A DNA stretch of 57,671 nt from CALCNS01 sp937897315 (GCA_036744005.1 DAINOJ010000015.1:1-57671); one strand, 5' to 3'; numbered from the stretch's first letter, positions 18,521 through 27,189 are shown. The notes: a model not told the origin generated them from the sequence alone. Numbers and translations: made by a program.

Positions 18521-19579
18521 TTATCTTCTTAGTTTTTGTCTTTGTTTGTTGGCTTTGTTGATGCTCTTATGCCATTCTTTTTTGGCTTGTAGATAAGCTA
18601 ATTTATCTTCGTTGTACCGAACCTCGTTTTTTAGAGAACGATAACGTTCCCAACGCGATCTTTCCAGTTCTCCGGTATAAATGGCATGTTGCACCGCACA
18701 ACCCGGTTCGTTGCCATGGTGACAATCGCTAAAGCGGCAGTTTTGTATTAGAGCTTCGATGTCGGCAAAGGCTTCCTCGAGACCGGCTTCTGCGTTCCAC
18801 AAACCCAATTCTCGCATACCGGGAGTATCGATAAAGAGGGCACCGTTCTTCATGAGAATGAGTTGCCTATGTGTTGTCGTATGACGGCCTTTATCATCGT
18901 CTTCACGAATTTCGCCAATCTTCATAATCTCTTCGCCGGCTAATGCGTTGATCAAGCTGGATTTACCAACTCCGGAGGACCCTAGGCATACAATGGTTTT
19001 CTGTGGTTGAATGTAAGCGCGCGCTTCCTCTAATCCCTGGCCGGTTTTGCTGCTCACGGTTAAAATCACGGAATCTCCTGCCATGGCACGAACATCGGTG
19101 ATCATTCGGTTCAGTTCTTGGGGATCGGTGGCCAAATCGGCTTTCGTTAAGATGATAATCGCTTCCGCACCACTCTGATGGGTGAGCGCCAAATATCGTT
19201 CCAACCGTTTCGTATTGAAGTCTTTATTGAGAGAAGTAAACATGAAGACGGTATCAAAGTTCGCTGCTACCACCTGTTCACCTACGTTGGGATCGGGGTC
19301 TTTGCGTGTGAAGCAAGTCTTTCGTGGTAAGGTTTTCACCACTTGGTGATCTCCATAGGGATTATATCGTATCAGAACAAAATCTCCTACGGTGGGATAG
19401 GCTTCCTCAGGGAAAGGCACATAGTAGACTCCTGCCTTGAGTTGTGCACTCCCTTCGCCGTATTCACAGACAATGTCGTAACGTTCGCGATGAACCGCGG
19501 TAATGCGGGCGGGAATGGTTTCCTGGGGAAGAGAAGGACACATCGAGGGATGATATCCATATTGATCAAGTATATTCAA
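18521..19579 (-). CDS. rsgA: Ribosome small-subunit GTPase RsgA
   Basis: Circularly permuted GTPase that helps mature the 30S subunit. An N-terminal OB-fold is followed by the permuted G motifs: G4 LTKAD, then G1 GSSGVGKSS and G3 DTPGMRELG, and the C-terminal zinc site built from CRFSDCHHGNEPGC. The frame runs upstream to 19696, but GGAGGAAATC stands just before a TTG at 19579, which gives the 352-residue protein MNILDQYGY...; the longer reading would overlap the leader hairpins. A long structured leader with its own promoter and a terminator-like hairpin lies upstream, so expression may be attenuated. Confidence 0.92.
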   Translation of the reverse strand: MNILDQYGYHPSMCPSLPQETIPARITAVHRERYDIVCEYGEGSAQLKAGVYYVPFPEEAYPTVGDFVLIRYNPYGDHQVVKTLPRKTCFTRKDPDPNVGEQVVAANFDTVFMFTSLNKDFNTKRLERYLALTHQSGAEAIIILTKADLATDPQELNRMITDVRAMAGDSVILTVSSKTGQGLEEARAYIQPQKTIVCLGSSGVGKSSLINALAGEEIMKIGEIREDDDKGRHTTTHRQLILMKNGALFIDTPGMRELGLWNAEAGLEEAFADIEALIQNCRFSDCHHGNEPGCAVQHAIYTGELERSRWERYRSLKNEVRYNEDKLAYLQAKKEWHKSINKANKQRQKLRR

Positions 19580-19602
19580 ATGATTTCCTCCTGTTAGTAC
19601 AT

Positions 19603-19644
19603 AAAAATTCCGTGCACAAGCAGCCCATTCGCTGCCTGCCACGG
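19603..19644 (-). terminator. Terminator-like hairpin before rsgA
   Basis: Read on the minus strand, CCGTG...CACGG encloses GGCAGC/GCTGCT pairing and is followed by AATTTTTA. It ends about 24 bases before the rsgA start codon, suiting transcription attenuation or the 3' end of a small RNA. Confidence 0.6.
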
Positions 19645-19812
19645 TGCTTCCGAAGCGTTGCATATGAAAGGATCCTTGTCGTTTAGGGCAATACAAACCA
19701 AGGAGCCATTGCTCCTACACGTATGCGTTTGGTTTGTAGCCCTGTATGATGTTAGTTCGTCATCACCACTACAGTTGCATACACATCACGTCACTCCCTT
19801 CATTATTAAATC
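19603..19812 (-). ncRNA. Structured leader or small RNA upstream of rsgA (unassigned)
   Basis: Between a strong minus-strand promoter and the rsgA ribosome binding site lie about 200 transcribed bases with clear pairing. TACAAACCAA (19729-19738) pairs with TTGGTTTGTA (19692-19701), extended by GGGC/GCCC on the outside. Inside it are a GGAGC/GCTCC hairpin and a segment at 19717-19726 that can pair over 10 positions, with G-U pairs, with 19777-19786 further 5', a possible pseudoknot or switch. A small GCTTCGGAAGC hairpin is at 19646-19656. A GC-rich hairpin plus T run closes it. I recognise no known riboswitch class. It could be an attenuator of rsgA or an independent small RNA. Confidence 0.55.
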
Positions 19813-19816
19813 GTTG

Positions 19817-19850
19817 CCATTATACACCAGTCATTGGAAGAAATCAAGGT
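19817..19850 (-). promoter_or_regulatory. Promoter of the rsgA leader
   Basis: On the minus strand TTGATT, 17-base spacer, TATAAT, followed by a purine start region. A strong sigma-A-type match. Confidence 0.75.
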
Positions 19851-19954
19851 TGTATGAAGAATAAAGAAGGATTTATTTTGTTGAGTATCTAATACTTTAC
19901 TATGCTCAGGTTTTTCACCATTTCAGTTGAAAGAAGAATAGAGGAGGAAGAAGC

Positions 19955-20482
19955 ATGGCTTTCTTTGACAGACTATCTAAAGCCGCCAAGAGTGTGGCTG
20001 CAAAAGGAGCAGATACCCTGGAAGTGACCCGTTTGAACGGAAAAATTGCGAACGAAAAAGCAGCAATGGAAGCAGTGAAAACTCGCATTGGAGATTATTA
20101 CTGGCGCTTGTTTGAAGATGGCGAAGAAATGGATGAAGAAGTCAACGAGATGTGCTTAGAGATTAAGGACATTCAAGAATCGATTGATATGCTTCAAGGT
20201 GAAATCGAAACCATACAACAGCGCAATAAGAAAGAAGAAGAGGATGAGCCCGAGGAAGCCGCGGTAGTGGCGGGTATGAAATGTCCCAACTGTGGCACAC
20301 TGAATGACATCGGTACCAAATTCTGTAAAGAGTGTGGCACGAAACTGGAAGTCCAACCGGTTGCCCAACAACCCGAAGTAAAACAAGAAACGCACGCAGC
20401 AGGACATTGCCATAATTGTGGAGCAGATAACCCACCCGGCAGTAAATTCTGTAAAGAATGTGGAGCAAAAATGAATAACTAG
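19955..20482 (+). CDS. Coiled-coil protein with two C-terminal zinc ribbons
   Basis: 175 residues. The first 90 are charged and helical, likely coiled coil. Then come two zinc-ribbon units: CPNCGTLNDIGTKFCKEC near residues 109-126 and CHNCG...KFCKEC near 151-168, each a pair of CxxC knuckles, separated by a Gln/Pro-rich linker. Such ribbons occur in many proteins of unknown role, so no function is claimed. GAGGAGGAAG precedes the ATG. A hairpin terminator follows. Confidence 0.8.
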   Translation: MAFFDRLSKAAKSVAAKGADTLEVTRLNGKIANEKAAMEAVKTRIGDYYWRLFEDGEEMDEEVNEMCLEIKDIQESIDMLQGEIETIQQRNKKEEEDEPEEAAVVAGMKCPNCGTLNDIGTKFCKECGTKLEVQPVAQQPEVKQETHAAGHCHNCGADNPPGSKFCKECGAKMNN

Positions 20483-20489
20483 AATTTTG

Positions 20490-20514
20490 GGATTGCTCTT
20501 TGCGGGCAATCCCT
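20490..20514 (+). terminator. Hairpin terminator after the zinc-ribbon gene
   Basis: GGGATTGC pairs with GCAATCCC around a 9-base loop, then TTTCATTT. Confidence 0.7.
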
Positions 20515-20528
20515 TTCATTTGACTTAT

Positions 20529-20557
20529 TTGACGAGAAGAGCACAAAATGGTATAAT
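20529..20557 (+). promoter_or_regulatory. Promoter of the ECF sigma operon
   Basis: TTGACG (20529-20534), 17-base spacer, TATAAT (20552-20557): sigma-A type rather than an ECF-type AAC motif, so no sign of autoregulation is seen at this site. Confidence 0.75.
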
Positions 20558-20579
20558 TTGCTGAAAAGGAGGGGGTGTA

Positions 20580-21086
20580 TTGAAGCCTTTCGAAGAGCTT
20601 TATGCCAAGTATCATAGGCGTGTCTATGCCTTTCTCTTTCGATTAACCCGAAACCGAAACGAAGCGGAGGACTTGTCACAGGAAACCTTTTATCAGGCCT
20701 TTACCGGCTTCCATCGATTTAAAGGAGAATGCGACCCCTATACTTGGCTAGTTGCCATTGCCAAGCATGTGTTCTACCAATACTTGCGTAAGAAAAAGCG
20801 AAGTTTAGAAACGGCGGATTTATCGTTGGTCATCGATAGTTATACAGCGAACTTACCCACACCTTTGGAAAGTGCCGAAAAGAAAGAAGTAGAAGAAGCG
20901 GTGCGTGCCCTCATACGAAAATTACCCGACAAATACAAAGATGTCATTCTGTTACGTATTTATGCGCAGTTACCCTTTTCACAGGTCGCATCTATTTTGA
21001 ACATCAGCGAAAACTCAGCAAAGGTATTGTATTACCGTGCAAAAAAAATGCTTATGGAGGAGTTGCAACATGAATCTATCTTGTGA
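20580..21086 (+). CDS. ECF-type RNA polymerase sigma factor
   Basis: 168 residues with region 2 (YHRRVYAFLFRLTRNRNEAEDLSQETF, typical DLxQETF) and region 4 (LPDKYKDVILLRIYAQLPFSQVASIL, helix-turn-helix) joined by a short linker; no region 1 or 3, hence ECF group. The start is TTG at 20580 after AAAAGGAGGGGG. The 3' end overlaps the anti-sigma gene by 17 bases. The target promoters and signal are not evident. Confidence 0.92.
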   Translation: MKPFEELYAKYHRRVYAFLFRLTRNRNEAEDLSQETFYQAFTGFHRFKGECDPYTWLVAIAKHVFYQYLRKKKRSLETADLSLVIDSYTANLPTPLESAEKKEVEEAVRALIRKLPDKYKDVILLRIYAQLPFSQVASILNISENSAKVLYYRAKKMLMEELQHESIL

Positions 21087-21408
21087 TATCGTTATGGATC
21101 TCATTGCTTTGTATCACGATCGTTTGGCCAGTGAAGCCAGCGTCAAGGCCATTGAAACACATCTCAATAAGTGTAGCTCCTGCCGTAAGTCCTACAAGAA
21201 TTATAAAATTGCCGATATTCAAACGACGAATCCGGAAGAGCTGACTACGGAGGAAGTGCAAGAGGAATTTGAAAAAATCGCCAAGCGGTTACGTAAACGC
21301 CAATATATTTGGACTTCCGGGGTGGGTTCGTATGTAATCTTCTCACTGGGTTTACTCTTCTTCATATGGTGGAGAAATCGTGCAGAGGTCAACCGACATA
21401 AAGCATAA
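21070..21408 (+). CDS. Zinc-finger (ZAS) anti-sigma factor, single membrane span
   Basis: 112 residues. The N-terminal H-x3-C-x2-C pattern (ETHLNKCSSCRKSY) is the ZAS anti-sigma fold that sequesters the ECF factor. A membrane segment lies near residues 80-98 (SYVIFSLGLLFFIWW), followed by only a short external tail, so it is a small membrane-tethered inhibitor. The ATG at 21070 is preferred (GGAGG at about 21056); a further in-frame ATG at 21037 sits deeper inside the sigma gene. Overlap with the sigma gene implies coupled translation. Confidence 0.85.
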   Translation: MNLSCDIVMDLIALYHDRLASEASVKAIETHLNKCSSCRKSYKNYKIADIQTTNPEELTTEEVQEEFEKIAKRLRKRQYIWTSGVGSYVIFSLGLLFFIWWRNRAEVNRHKA

Positions 21409-21421
21409 CAATGGCTAAAAA

Positions 21422-21450
21422 AGCCAGCCCGCTCACGTAGCGGGCTGGCT
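21422..21450. terminator. Terminator after the sigma/anti-sigma operon
   Basis: Perfect AGCCAGCCCGCT/AGCGGGCTGGCT stem with a 5-base loop, flanked by A and T runs on both sides, so it can act in both directions. Confidence 0.9.
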
Positions 21451-21451
21451 T

Positions 21452-21525
21452 TTTACAACCAAGGGGACTGTCCCCTTGATTGTAAAAATTTACAGGTTAG
21501 GGGACTGTCCCCTAAGTGGTAAATC
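21452..21525. repeat. Pair of REP-like palindromes with GGGGACTGTCCCC core
   Basis: The first copy is an almost perfect palindrome running from TTTTACAA to TTGTAAAA (21452-21487) around AAGGGGACTGTCCCCTT. The second (21491-21523) repeats the core as TTAGGGGACTGTCCCCTAA between TTTAC and GTAAA. They sit between converging genes. This core is a recurring extragenic palindrome type in bacteria; no transposase is nearby. Confidence 0.75.
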
Positions 21526-21944
21526 TATGGTTTCTCGACTATAGCAAATGAGAATTTTGCGTCCAAGCAGACTTTTCCATTGACACGGGCTTGACCCTCG
21601 GCCCATGCGAATGGACCTTTCTGCTTTACGATTCGAACTTCTGTTTCTAAGCAGTCTCCCGGAAACACCGGGTGGCGAAATCGCACATCATTGAGACCGG
21701 TAAGCATGGGAACTTGCTTTTCATTGCTGGTGGGGAATAGAACACAAGCGGTCTGAGCTAAGATCTCGCAGAGGATGACGCCGGGAACGACCGGATGACC
21801 GGGAAAGTGTCCTTGCAAAAAGAACTCTTCGGGACGTATGGTCTTTTGCCCGGTCGCGACATCCTTTTCTAACGATACCGAATCGAGTAATAACATGGGA
21901 GCTCGATGTGGCAGAAGGCTTTTGGGATCAAATATTTGTGCCAT
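21525..21944 (-). CDS. fabZ: 3-hydroxyacyl-ACP dehydratase FabZ
   Basis: Hot-dog fold enzyme of FAS II. It has LLPHRAPMLLLD and the catalytic LQGHFPGHPVVPGV segment (His, with the Glu in CEILAQ). 139 residues from the ATG at 21944, two bases after the fabF stop; the longer in-frame reading to 21977 would sit inside fabF. Last gene of the fab operon. Confidence 0.95.
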   Translation of the reverse strand: MAQIFDPKSLLPHRAPMLLLDSVSLEKDVATGQKTIRPEEFFLQGHFPGHPVVPGVILCEILAQTACVLFPTSNEKQVPMLTGLNDVRFRHPVFPGDCLETEVRIVKQKGPFAWAEGQARVNGKVCLDAKFSFAIVEKP

Positions 21945-21946
21945 AG

Positions 21947-23185
21947 TTAACCGTTCCAGCGGCGAAAGGCAATACAAGCGTTATGCCCACCAAAGCCAAG
22001 GGAATTGCTCACTGCACCCTGCAAAGTGGTTTGTACGGCGTTTAACGGGGTGTAGTTTAAATCACAAGCGGGGTCCTGCTGATGCAACCCAATGGTCGGA
22101 GGTACTGTTTGCAGCCGGATGGCCTGAATGGCAGCGATGGCTTCCACTGCCCCAGCAGCTCCCAGCATATGCCCGGTCATACTCTTACTCGAAGAGATAT
22201 GCAACTGCTTTGCCGCATCTTCTCCCAATGCTCTCTTGAGAGCGGTTGTTTCGGTTACATCGTTCAATGGGGTTCCGGTCCCATGGGCATTGAAATAAAG
22301 CTCGGAAGTAGGGAAGTCGTTCAAACCGGCAAAGGCATCGGCAATGGCTTTCGCGCTGGCTTCGGCTTCCGGGTCGGGTGCAGTCACATGGTGGGCATCG
22401 CAAGTGGAACCGTAACCTACCATTTCGGCATAGATGGTCGCTCCGCGCGCTTTGGCATGTTCCAGCTCTTCCAAGACCAGAGCACCGGCCCCTTCGGCAA
22501 TGACAAATCCACCCCGACGGGCATCGAAAGGTAGGGACGCTTCGCCGGGATTCTCGGAAGTGGTTAAGGCCTGAGCATTTCCAAAGCCGGCTACGGCCAA
22601 TGGGAGAATAGATGCTTCACTACCACCGCACAATGCGGCATCGGCATATCCATGTAGTATGGCACGGTATGCTTCGCCAATCGCAGAAGTCCCGGTAGCG
22701 CATGCGGTACAAACCGCCATACATGCCCCTTTGGCTCCAAAGCGAATCGCTAAGTTACCGGCCGCAATGTTGGCAATCATTTTGGAAATCAACATCGAAG
22801 AGACTTTCTTCATTCCGCTATCGATCATGAGTTTGTGCTCGGTACACAAAGTGTTAAACCCCCCAATACCGGAACCAAAGTACACAGCCAGTCGATCCGG
22901 TGCAATTGCCCCTACCAATTTGCTATCTTCCATGGCTTCTTCGCCGGCATATAAAGCATATTGTACAAACAAGTCGGTTTTCCGCAAAACCGCTTTGTCG
23001 ATGCGCTTAAGGGGATCGAAGTTTTTAATCTCAGCAGCCAGCTTAAACTTGCTGTCAGTGGTATCGTAATGGGTGATGGGTGCAATGCCGTGAATACCCA
23101 TCATGAGATTTTCGGTAAATTCCGGAACAGAATGCCCAATGGGAGTCAGAGCACCCATTCCGGTAACAACAACACGACGATTCAT
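21947..23185 (-). CDS. fabF: 3-oxoacyl-ACP synthase II FabF
   Basis: Condensing enzyme for chain elongation, 412 residues. Active-site Cys is in AVCTACATGTSA near residue 165, with the two His in NAHGTGTPLND and SKSMTGHMLGAAG. GGAGGGAACC precedes the ATG. Lies between fabG and fabZ in the operon. Confidence 0.96.
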   Translation of the reverse strand: MNRRVVVTGMGALTPIGHSVPEFTENLMMGIHGIAPITHYDTTDSKFKLAAEIKNFDPLKRIDKAVLRKTDLFVQYALYAGEEAMEDSKLVGAIAPDRLAVYFGSGIGGFNTLCTEHKLMIDSGMKKVSSMLISKMIANIAAGNLAIRFGAKGACMAVCTACATGTSAIGEAYRAILHGYADAALCGGSEASILPLAVAGFGNAQALTTSENPGEASLPFDARRGGFVIAEGAGALVLEELEHAKARGATIYAEMVGYGSTCDAHHVTAPDPEAEASAKAIADAFAGLNDFPTSELYFNAHGTGTPLNDVTETTALKRALGEDAAKQLHISSSKSMTGHMLGAAGAVEAIAAIQAIRLQTVPPTIGLHQQDPACDLNYTPLNAVQTTLQGAVSNSLGFGGHNACIAFRRWNG

Positions 23186-23194
23186 GGTTCCCTC

Positions 23195-23932
23195 CTACAT
23201 GGCCAGTCCGCCATCGACGCGGATGACTTCACCGGTAATATAATCGGCTGCGGATGAAGCTAGAAACAAAGCAAGATGAGCAACATCCTCCGGACTGCCG
23301 AAACGTTTCATGGGAATGTGGTTGATCATAGGATTACTGTCTGCTAAATTCTCAGTCATTTCTGTCGCAATAAACCCAGGTGCTATGGCGTTGCAGGTGA
23401 CACCTTTCGCGGCCAACTCTTTGGCAATGCTTTTCGTCAAACCGATGAGCCCTGCCTTGGAAGCGGAATAATTGGCTTGACCCACATTCCCCACAAGTCC
23501 TGCGATGGAGCTAATATTGATAATCTTGCCGGAGCGTTGCTTCAGAAACGGTCCATAGACCTGCTTCATGGTGTTAAAAGCTCCTTTGAGGTTAATATCG
23601 AGTACTTGGTCAAAGTCGCTTTCCTTCATCATGGGCAGTAATTTATCGCGGGTGATTCCAGCATTGTTCACTAAAATATCTATTTGACCGAAGTCCTTGA
23701 GGATTTTTTGAAAGGTCTGTGCAGTCATGGTGTAATCTGACACATCACAAACATAACATTCCACTCGCACATTGTAGATTACAAGTTCGCTGCGCAATGT
23801 TTCGGCTTGTTCGCTTCCACTTCGGTAAAGCAGAGCCAATTGGCATCCCGCTTTGGCATACTCTCTGGCAATGGCTGCTCCGATGCCCCGAGATCCTCCG
23901 GTGATGACCGCAGTTTTATGTTGTAGCAACAT
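23195..23932 (-). CDS. fabG: 3-oxoacyl-ACP reductase FabG
   Basis: NADPH-dependent short-chain dehydrogenase, 245 residues. TGGSRGIGAA is the cofactor loop, NNAG the structural motif, and YSASKAG carries the catalytic Tyr and Lys. The start overlaps the end of fabD by 17 bases, and GGAGGCACAGC precedes the ATG. Confidence 0.95.
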   Translation of the reverse strand: MLLQHKTAVITGGSRGIGAAIAREYAKAGCQLALLYRSGSEQAETLRSELVIYNVRVECYVCDVSDYTMTAQTFQKILKDFGQIDILVNNAGITRDKLLPMMKESDFDQVLDINLKGAFNTMKQVYGPFLKQRSGKIINISSIAGLVGNVGQANYSASKAGLIGLTKSIAKELAAKGVTCNAIAPGFIATEMTENLADSNPMINHIPMKRFGSPEDVAHLALFLASSAADYITGEVIRVDGGLAM

Positions 23933-24842
23933 GCTGTGCCTCCTGGGTCAGTTTTTCTACGTCTTCCATAGTATTGACTACATAGGTTTTCACCTGTGGA
24001 GCAATTTTGGCAATGAGTTTCTGTAATGTATTGCCAATTCCCACTTCTATAAAGGTATCGTAGCCATCGGCGACCATGTTTTCGATGAGCTTTTTCCATA
24101 GAACCGGATGGTTGATCTGCTGCACCAACTTAGCCAGTGGTGCGTCCGCATAAGGAGTGGCATCAACGTTGGCGTAGACGGGTTTGGAAGGACATTGCGT
24201 GGTAAAGCCCACAGATTTTTCGGCAAATCGCTTTGCAGCCTCGTCCATGTAAGGAGAATGGAAGCCACCGCTCACCGCCAAAGGAATGCAGGCACCACCG
24301 GATTGCTTTACCAAAGGTATAAGGCGGTCCAAATCGGCTTTGGCACCGGCAACGACCAACTGCCCTTTGGCATTGTAGTTGACCGGATAGACATTGCCTA
24401 CAGTGTGGCAAAGCTCTTCAACAACTTGATTTTCTAGCTTTAATACAGCCATCATGGTAGAGGGACTCTTTTCGCTGACTTCGCTCATGAAACGACCTCT
24501 TAAGGTGGTTAACTGAAAACCCGTAAGGGCATCATACGCACCGGCAAATGCCAAGGCAGGTAATTCACCCAAAGAAAAACCCGCTACACCATCGGGGGTA
24601 ATCCCAGCCTTCTCTAACACCATAGCAGCTGCTAAATCGGTTAAATACAAACAAGGTTGTGTATGCTCGGTTTTTTTCAATTCCTCGTTGCTGCCTTCAA
24701 ACATCAGAGATAAGGTGCCGGGACGAACTTGTTCGGCTTGATCAAAGAATGTACGCACATCGTGATCTTGTTCATAGAAACTACGTCCCATACCCACCTG
24801 TTGGGCTCCCTGTCCGGAGAAAACAAATGCTACTCGACCCAT
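23916..24842 (-). CDS. fabD: Malonyl-CoA:ACP transacylase FabD
   Basis: Loads malonyl groups on ACP. FSGQGAQ at the N-terminus, the nucleophile in GFSLGELPAL (the usual GHSLGE has G-F here), and GGFHSPYM with the catalytic His. The AGGAG site before the ATG at 24842 decides the start (308 residues); the frame continues upstream into fabK without a site. Confidence 0.94.
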   Translation of the reverse strand: MGRVAFVFSGQGAQQVGMGRSFYEQDHDVRTFFDQAEQVRPGTLSLMFEGSNEELKKTEHTQPCLYLTDLAAAMVLEKAGITPDGVAGFSLGELPALAFAGAYDALTGFQLTTLRGRFMSEVSEKSPSTMMAVLKLENQVVEELCHTVGNVYPVNYNAKGQLVVAGAKADLDRLIPLVKQSGGACIPLAVSGGFHSPYMDEAAKRFAEKSVGFTTQCPSKPVYANVDATPYADAPLAKLVQQINHPVLWKKLIENMVADGYDTFIEVGIGNTLQKLIAKIAPQVKTYVVNTMEDVEKLTQEAQHVATT

Positions 24843-25792
24843 AATGCAGCTCCTTTCAAAAGAGAAGCAGCTTGCGAAATCACTTCTTGGATGATTTCGG
24901 CTGCCGGTTGTTTGCGGTTTAGTAAACCGGAGATCTGTCCGGCCATAAAGCAACCATCTTTGGTATCACCCTCTACAGCGGCCTTACGTAACGCGCCCGA
25001 ACCCAAACTGGCTATGGACTCCGGTGTGGCATCGGGTGCATATTCGGCTTTGAGGAAGTTTCGGCTAAAGTTGTTTTTTAAGCAACGACAGGTGTTGCCG
25101 CCAAAGCGACGACCGGTTGCTACCGTGGAAATGTCTTTTGCCTTTAAAACCATCTCTTTGTAGTTTTCGTGGACATGACATTCTTCGGCCAGTAGAAAAC
25201 GGGTGCCCATTTGTACACCGACCGCGCCTAGTAGGAGAGCAGCAGCGAAGCCACGACCATCGCCAATCCCACCGGCTGCCAAAACAGGAATTTTAACGGC
25301 ATCCACTACTTGTGGAACTAGTGTCATGGTAGAAGACTCTCCAATGTGTCCGCCCGATTCACTGCCCTCGGCGATGATGGCGGTTGCACCCAATTTTTCC
25401 ATGATTCGTGCGGCATCCACGGAGGCGACTACCGGGAACACATGAATTCCAGCTTCTTTCCAAGCAGTCATATATGCGGTAGGCATTCCGGCTCCGGTGG
25501 TAATAATGGGGATTTTCTCTTCAATAACGACTTCTGCCACTTCGTCAGCATATGGGCTCATGAGCATAATATTGACCCCAAATGGCTTGTTGGTTTTAGC
25601 ACGTGCCACTGCAATTTGTTCGCGTAAAAAATCGGCGTTCGCATTCATGGCTGCGATGATACCCAAGCCGCCACCGTTCGATACGGCAGCAGCTAACGCT
25701 CCATCTGCAATCCATGCCATACCCCCTTGAAATATGGGATACTCAATACCCAGTAGGGAACACAAAGGGGATTTGATCTTTAGGTTACCCAT
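24830..25792 (-). CDS. fabK: FMN-dependent enoyl-ACP reductase FabK
   Basis: TIM-barrel flavoprotein of the nitronate monooxygenase fold that does the last reduction of each FAS II cycle in place of FabI. IEYPIFQGGMAWI, EGSESGGHIGE and LAAGGIGDGRGFAAAL (phosphate binding) are characteristic. 320 residues. It lies directly behind acpP, sharing one base (TAATG), and overlaps fabD. Its operon position separates it from catabolic nitronate monooxygenases. Confidence 0.93.
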   Translation of the reverse strand: MGNLKIKSPLCSLLGIEYPIFQGGMAWIADGALAAAVSNGGGLGIIAAMNANADFLREQIAVARAKTNKPFGVNIMLMSPYADEVAEVVIEEKIPIITTGAGMPTAYMTAWKEAGIHVFPVVASVDAARIMEKLGATAIIAEGSESGGHIGESSTMTLVPQVVDAVKIPVLAAGGIGDGRGFAAALLLGAVGVQMGTRFLLAEECHVHENYKEMVLKAKDISTVATGRRFGGNTCRCLKNNFSRNFLKAEYAPDATPESIASLGSGALRKAAVEGDTKDGCFMAGQISGLLNRKQPAAEIIQEVISQAASLLKGAALWVE

Positions 25793-26016
25793 TATTGGAG
25801 TTTCGATTCAATGAGTTGAACTAAGTCGGCAACGGTGGTCAGTTTGGTTCCCTCTAACTCGATTTCGGTGCCAAATTCTTCTTCCATGGACATGAGTAAC
25901 TCGATGACTTCTAAAGAGTCTATACCCAACTCTTCGAACTTCGTTTCATTTTGAATGGTAGAAGCATCGCAATCGATGCGCTCTGCGATAATTTTTGCTA
26001 CTTTTTCTAATACCAT
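25792..26016 (-). CDS. acpP: Acyl carrier protein
   Basis: 74-residue acidic four-helix protein; the phosphopantetheine Ser is in ELGIDSLEVIELLM. It is the substrate of the AcpS domain encoded at 5399-7084. AAGGAGAT precedes the ATG. Confidence 0.96.
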   Translation of the reverse strand: MVLEKVAKIIAERIDCDASTIQNETKFEELGIDSLEVIELLMSMEEEFGTEIELEGTKLTTVADLVQLIESKLQ

Positions 26017-26071
26017 GATTCTTATCTCCTTCGTGATTTCAATTTTTATGTAATACCTGCTTTGCAGGGAA

Positions 26072-27022
26072 TTACCAACGCAACAAACATGAGGCGTGGG
26101 CTAACCCACCACCAAATGCAGTCAAGAGCAGCAAGTCACCTCGTTGTAAGAGCCCTTGACGATTCATTTCGTCTAGAGCAATGGGTATACTGGCAGCGGA
26201 GGTGTTTCCGTATTTTTGAATATTTACATAAAACTTCTCTGCCGGAATTTTTAATTTCATCGATGCCATATCAATAATCCGTTTATTGGCTTGGTGTGGA
26301 ACAATGTACTTGATTTGATCCATCTCTAGGTTGTTTTTTTGTAACAGGTGTTTGATGTCTTGTGATATGGCATTAACAGCAAACTTAAAGGTTTCCTGAC
26401 CGTTCATCTGCACATAAGGTGCTTCCGGAACCCCTTTGAAAAAGGGAGAGTTACCCATAAAATTAGGGATATTGATGACATCATGACCACCGCGCACCGT
26501 CACGGTAGAGTCGAGGTAGTTCTTGCCGGCAGTTAAGACCGCCGCACCCGCCCCATCACCGAAAATGACGCTGGTATTTCGATCTTGCCAATCTAGAATA
26601 CGGCTCATCCGTTCTGCCCCAATCACCAAAATATTACGGTATCCACGAGCAAAGAAACCGGCTGCGGTTTCTAAAAGGAACACGAAAGCGGAACAGGCGG
26701 CGTTAATGTCGAAAGCTATACAGGAGATCCCAAGAAGTTCTTGTACTTCACAAGCAATGGCCGGTGATACCCGTTCTCCGCTAATACTTGCTGCTAGAAT
26801 GAGATCAATTTGATTGGCTGAAATTCCACTATTCTCAATAGCCGCTTTGGCGGCTTCATATGCCATGTCTGCTGCCGTTTCGGTTTCGCTAATATAACGG
26901 GTCACCACGCCTACTCGTTGCTGAATCCATTCGTCATTGGTATCTAAGAATTTGGTTAAATCATGGTTGGTTACCACATTTGCCGGCACGTACATTCCGG
27001 TTCCTAAAACGGAAAAACTCAA
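26072..27022 (-). CDS. fabH: 3-oxoacyl-ACP synthase III FabH
   Basis: Initiates fatty acid synthesis by condensing acyl-CoA with malonyl-ACP. Triad: Cys in INAACSAFV, His in VPHQANKRII, Asn in YGNTSAASIP. AGGAG lies eight bases before a TTG at 27022, giving 316 residues; the GTG at 27031 overlaps the binding site. First gene of the fab operon. I see no FapR- or FabT-like operator upstream. Confidence 0.95.
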   Translation of the reverse strand: MSFSVLGTGMYVPANVVTNHDLTKFLDTNDEWIQQRVGVVTRYISETETAADMAYEAAKAAIENSGISANQIDLILAASISGERVSPAIACEVQELLGISCIAFDINAACSAFVFLLETAAGFFARGYRNILVIGAERMSRILDWQDRNTSVIFGDGAGAAVLTAGKNYLDSTVTVRGGHDVINIPNFMGNSPFFKGVPEAPYVQMNGQETFKFAVNAISQDIKHLLQKNNLEMDQIKYIVPHQANKRIIDMASMKLKIPAEKFYVNIQKYGNTSAASIPIALDEMNRQGLLQRGDLLLLTAFGGGLAHASCLLRW

Positions 27023-27189
27023 CGAAATCACTCCTTTGTTAGAACCTTCATTCCTTTAGTGTGTTGTTCGTCCAAAAAGGTTACAGCCAAAACAGAAGAA
27101 AGATGCAGTAATTTAAAAGAAATCGTATGAAGGACTCTGCCTGAACCAAATAGAATGAGGATGCAGCATGAGTGAGATGGGGGAGAGCC

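Noticed and set aside
27023..27189. FapR or FabT operator in front of fabH
   Set aside because: No convincing palindrome matching either regulator was seen.
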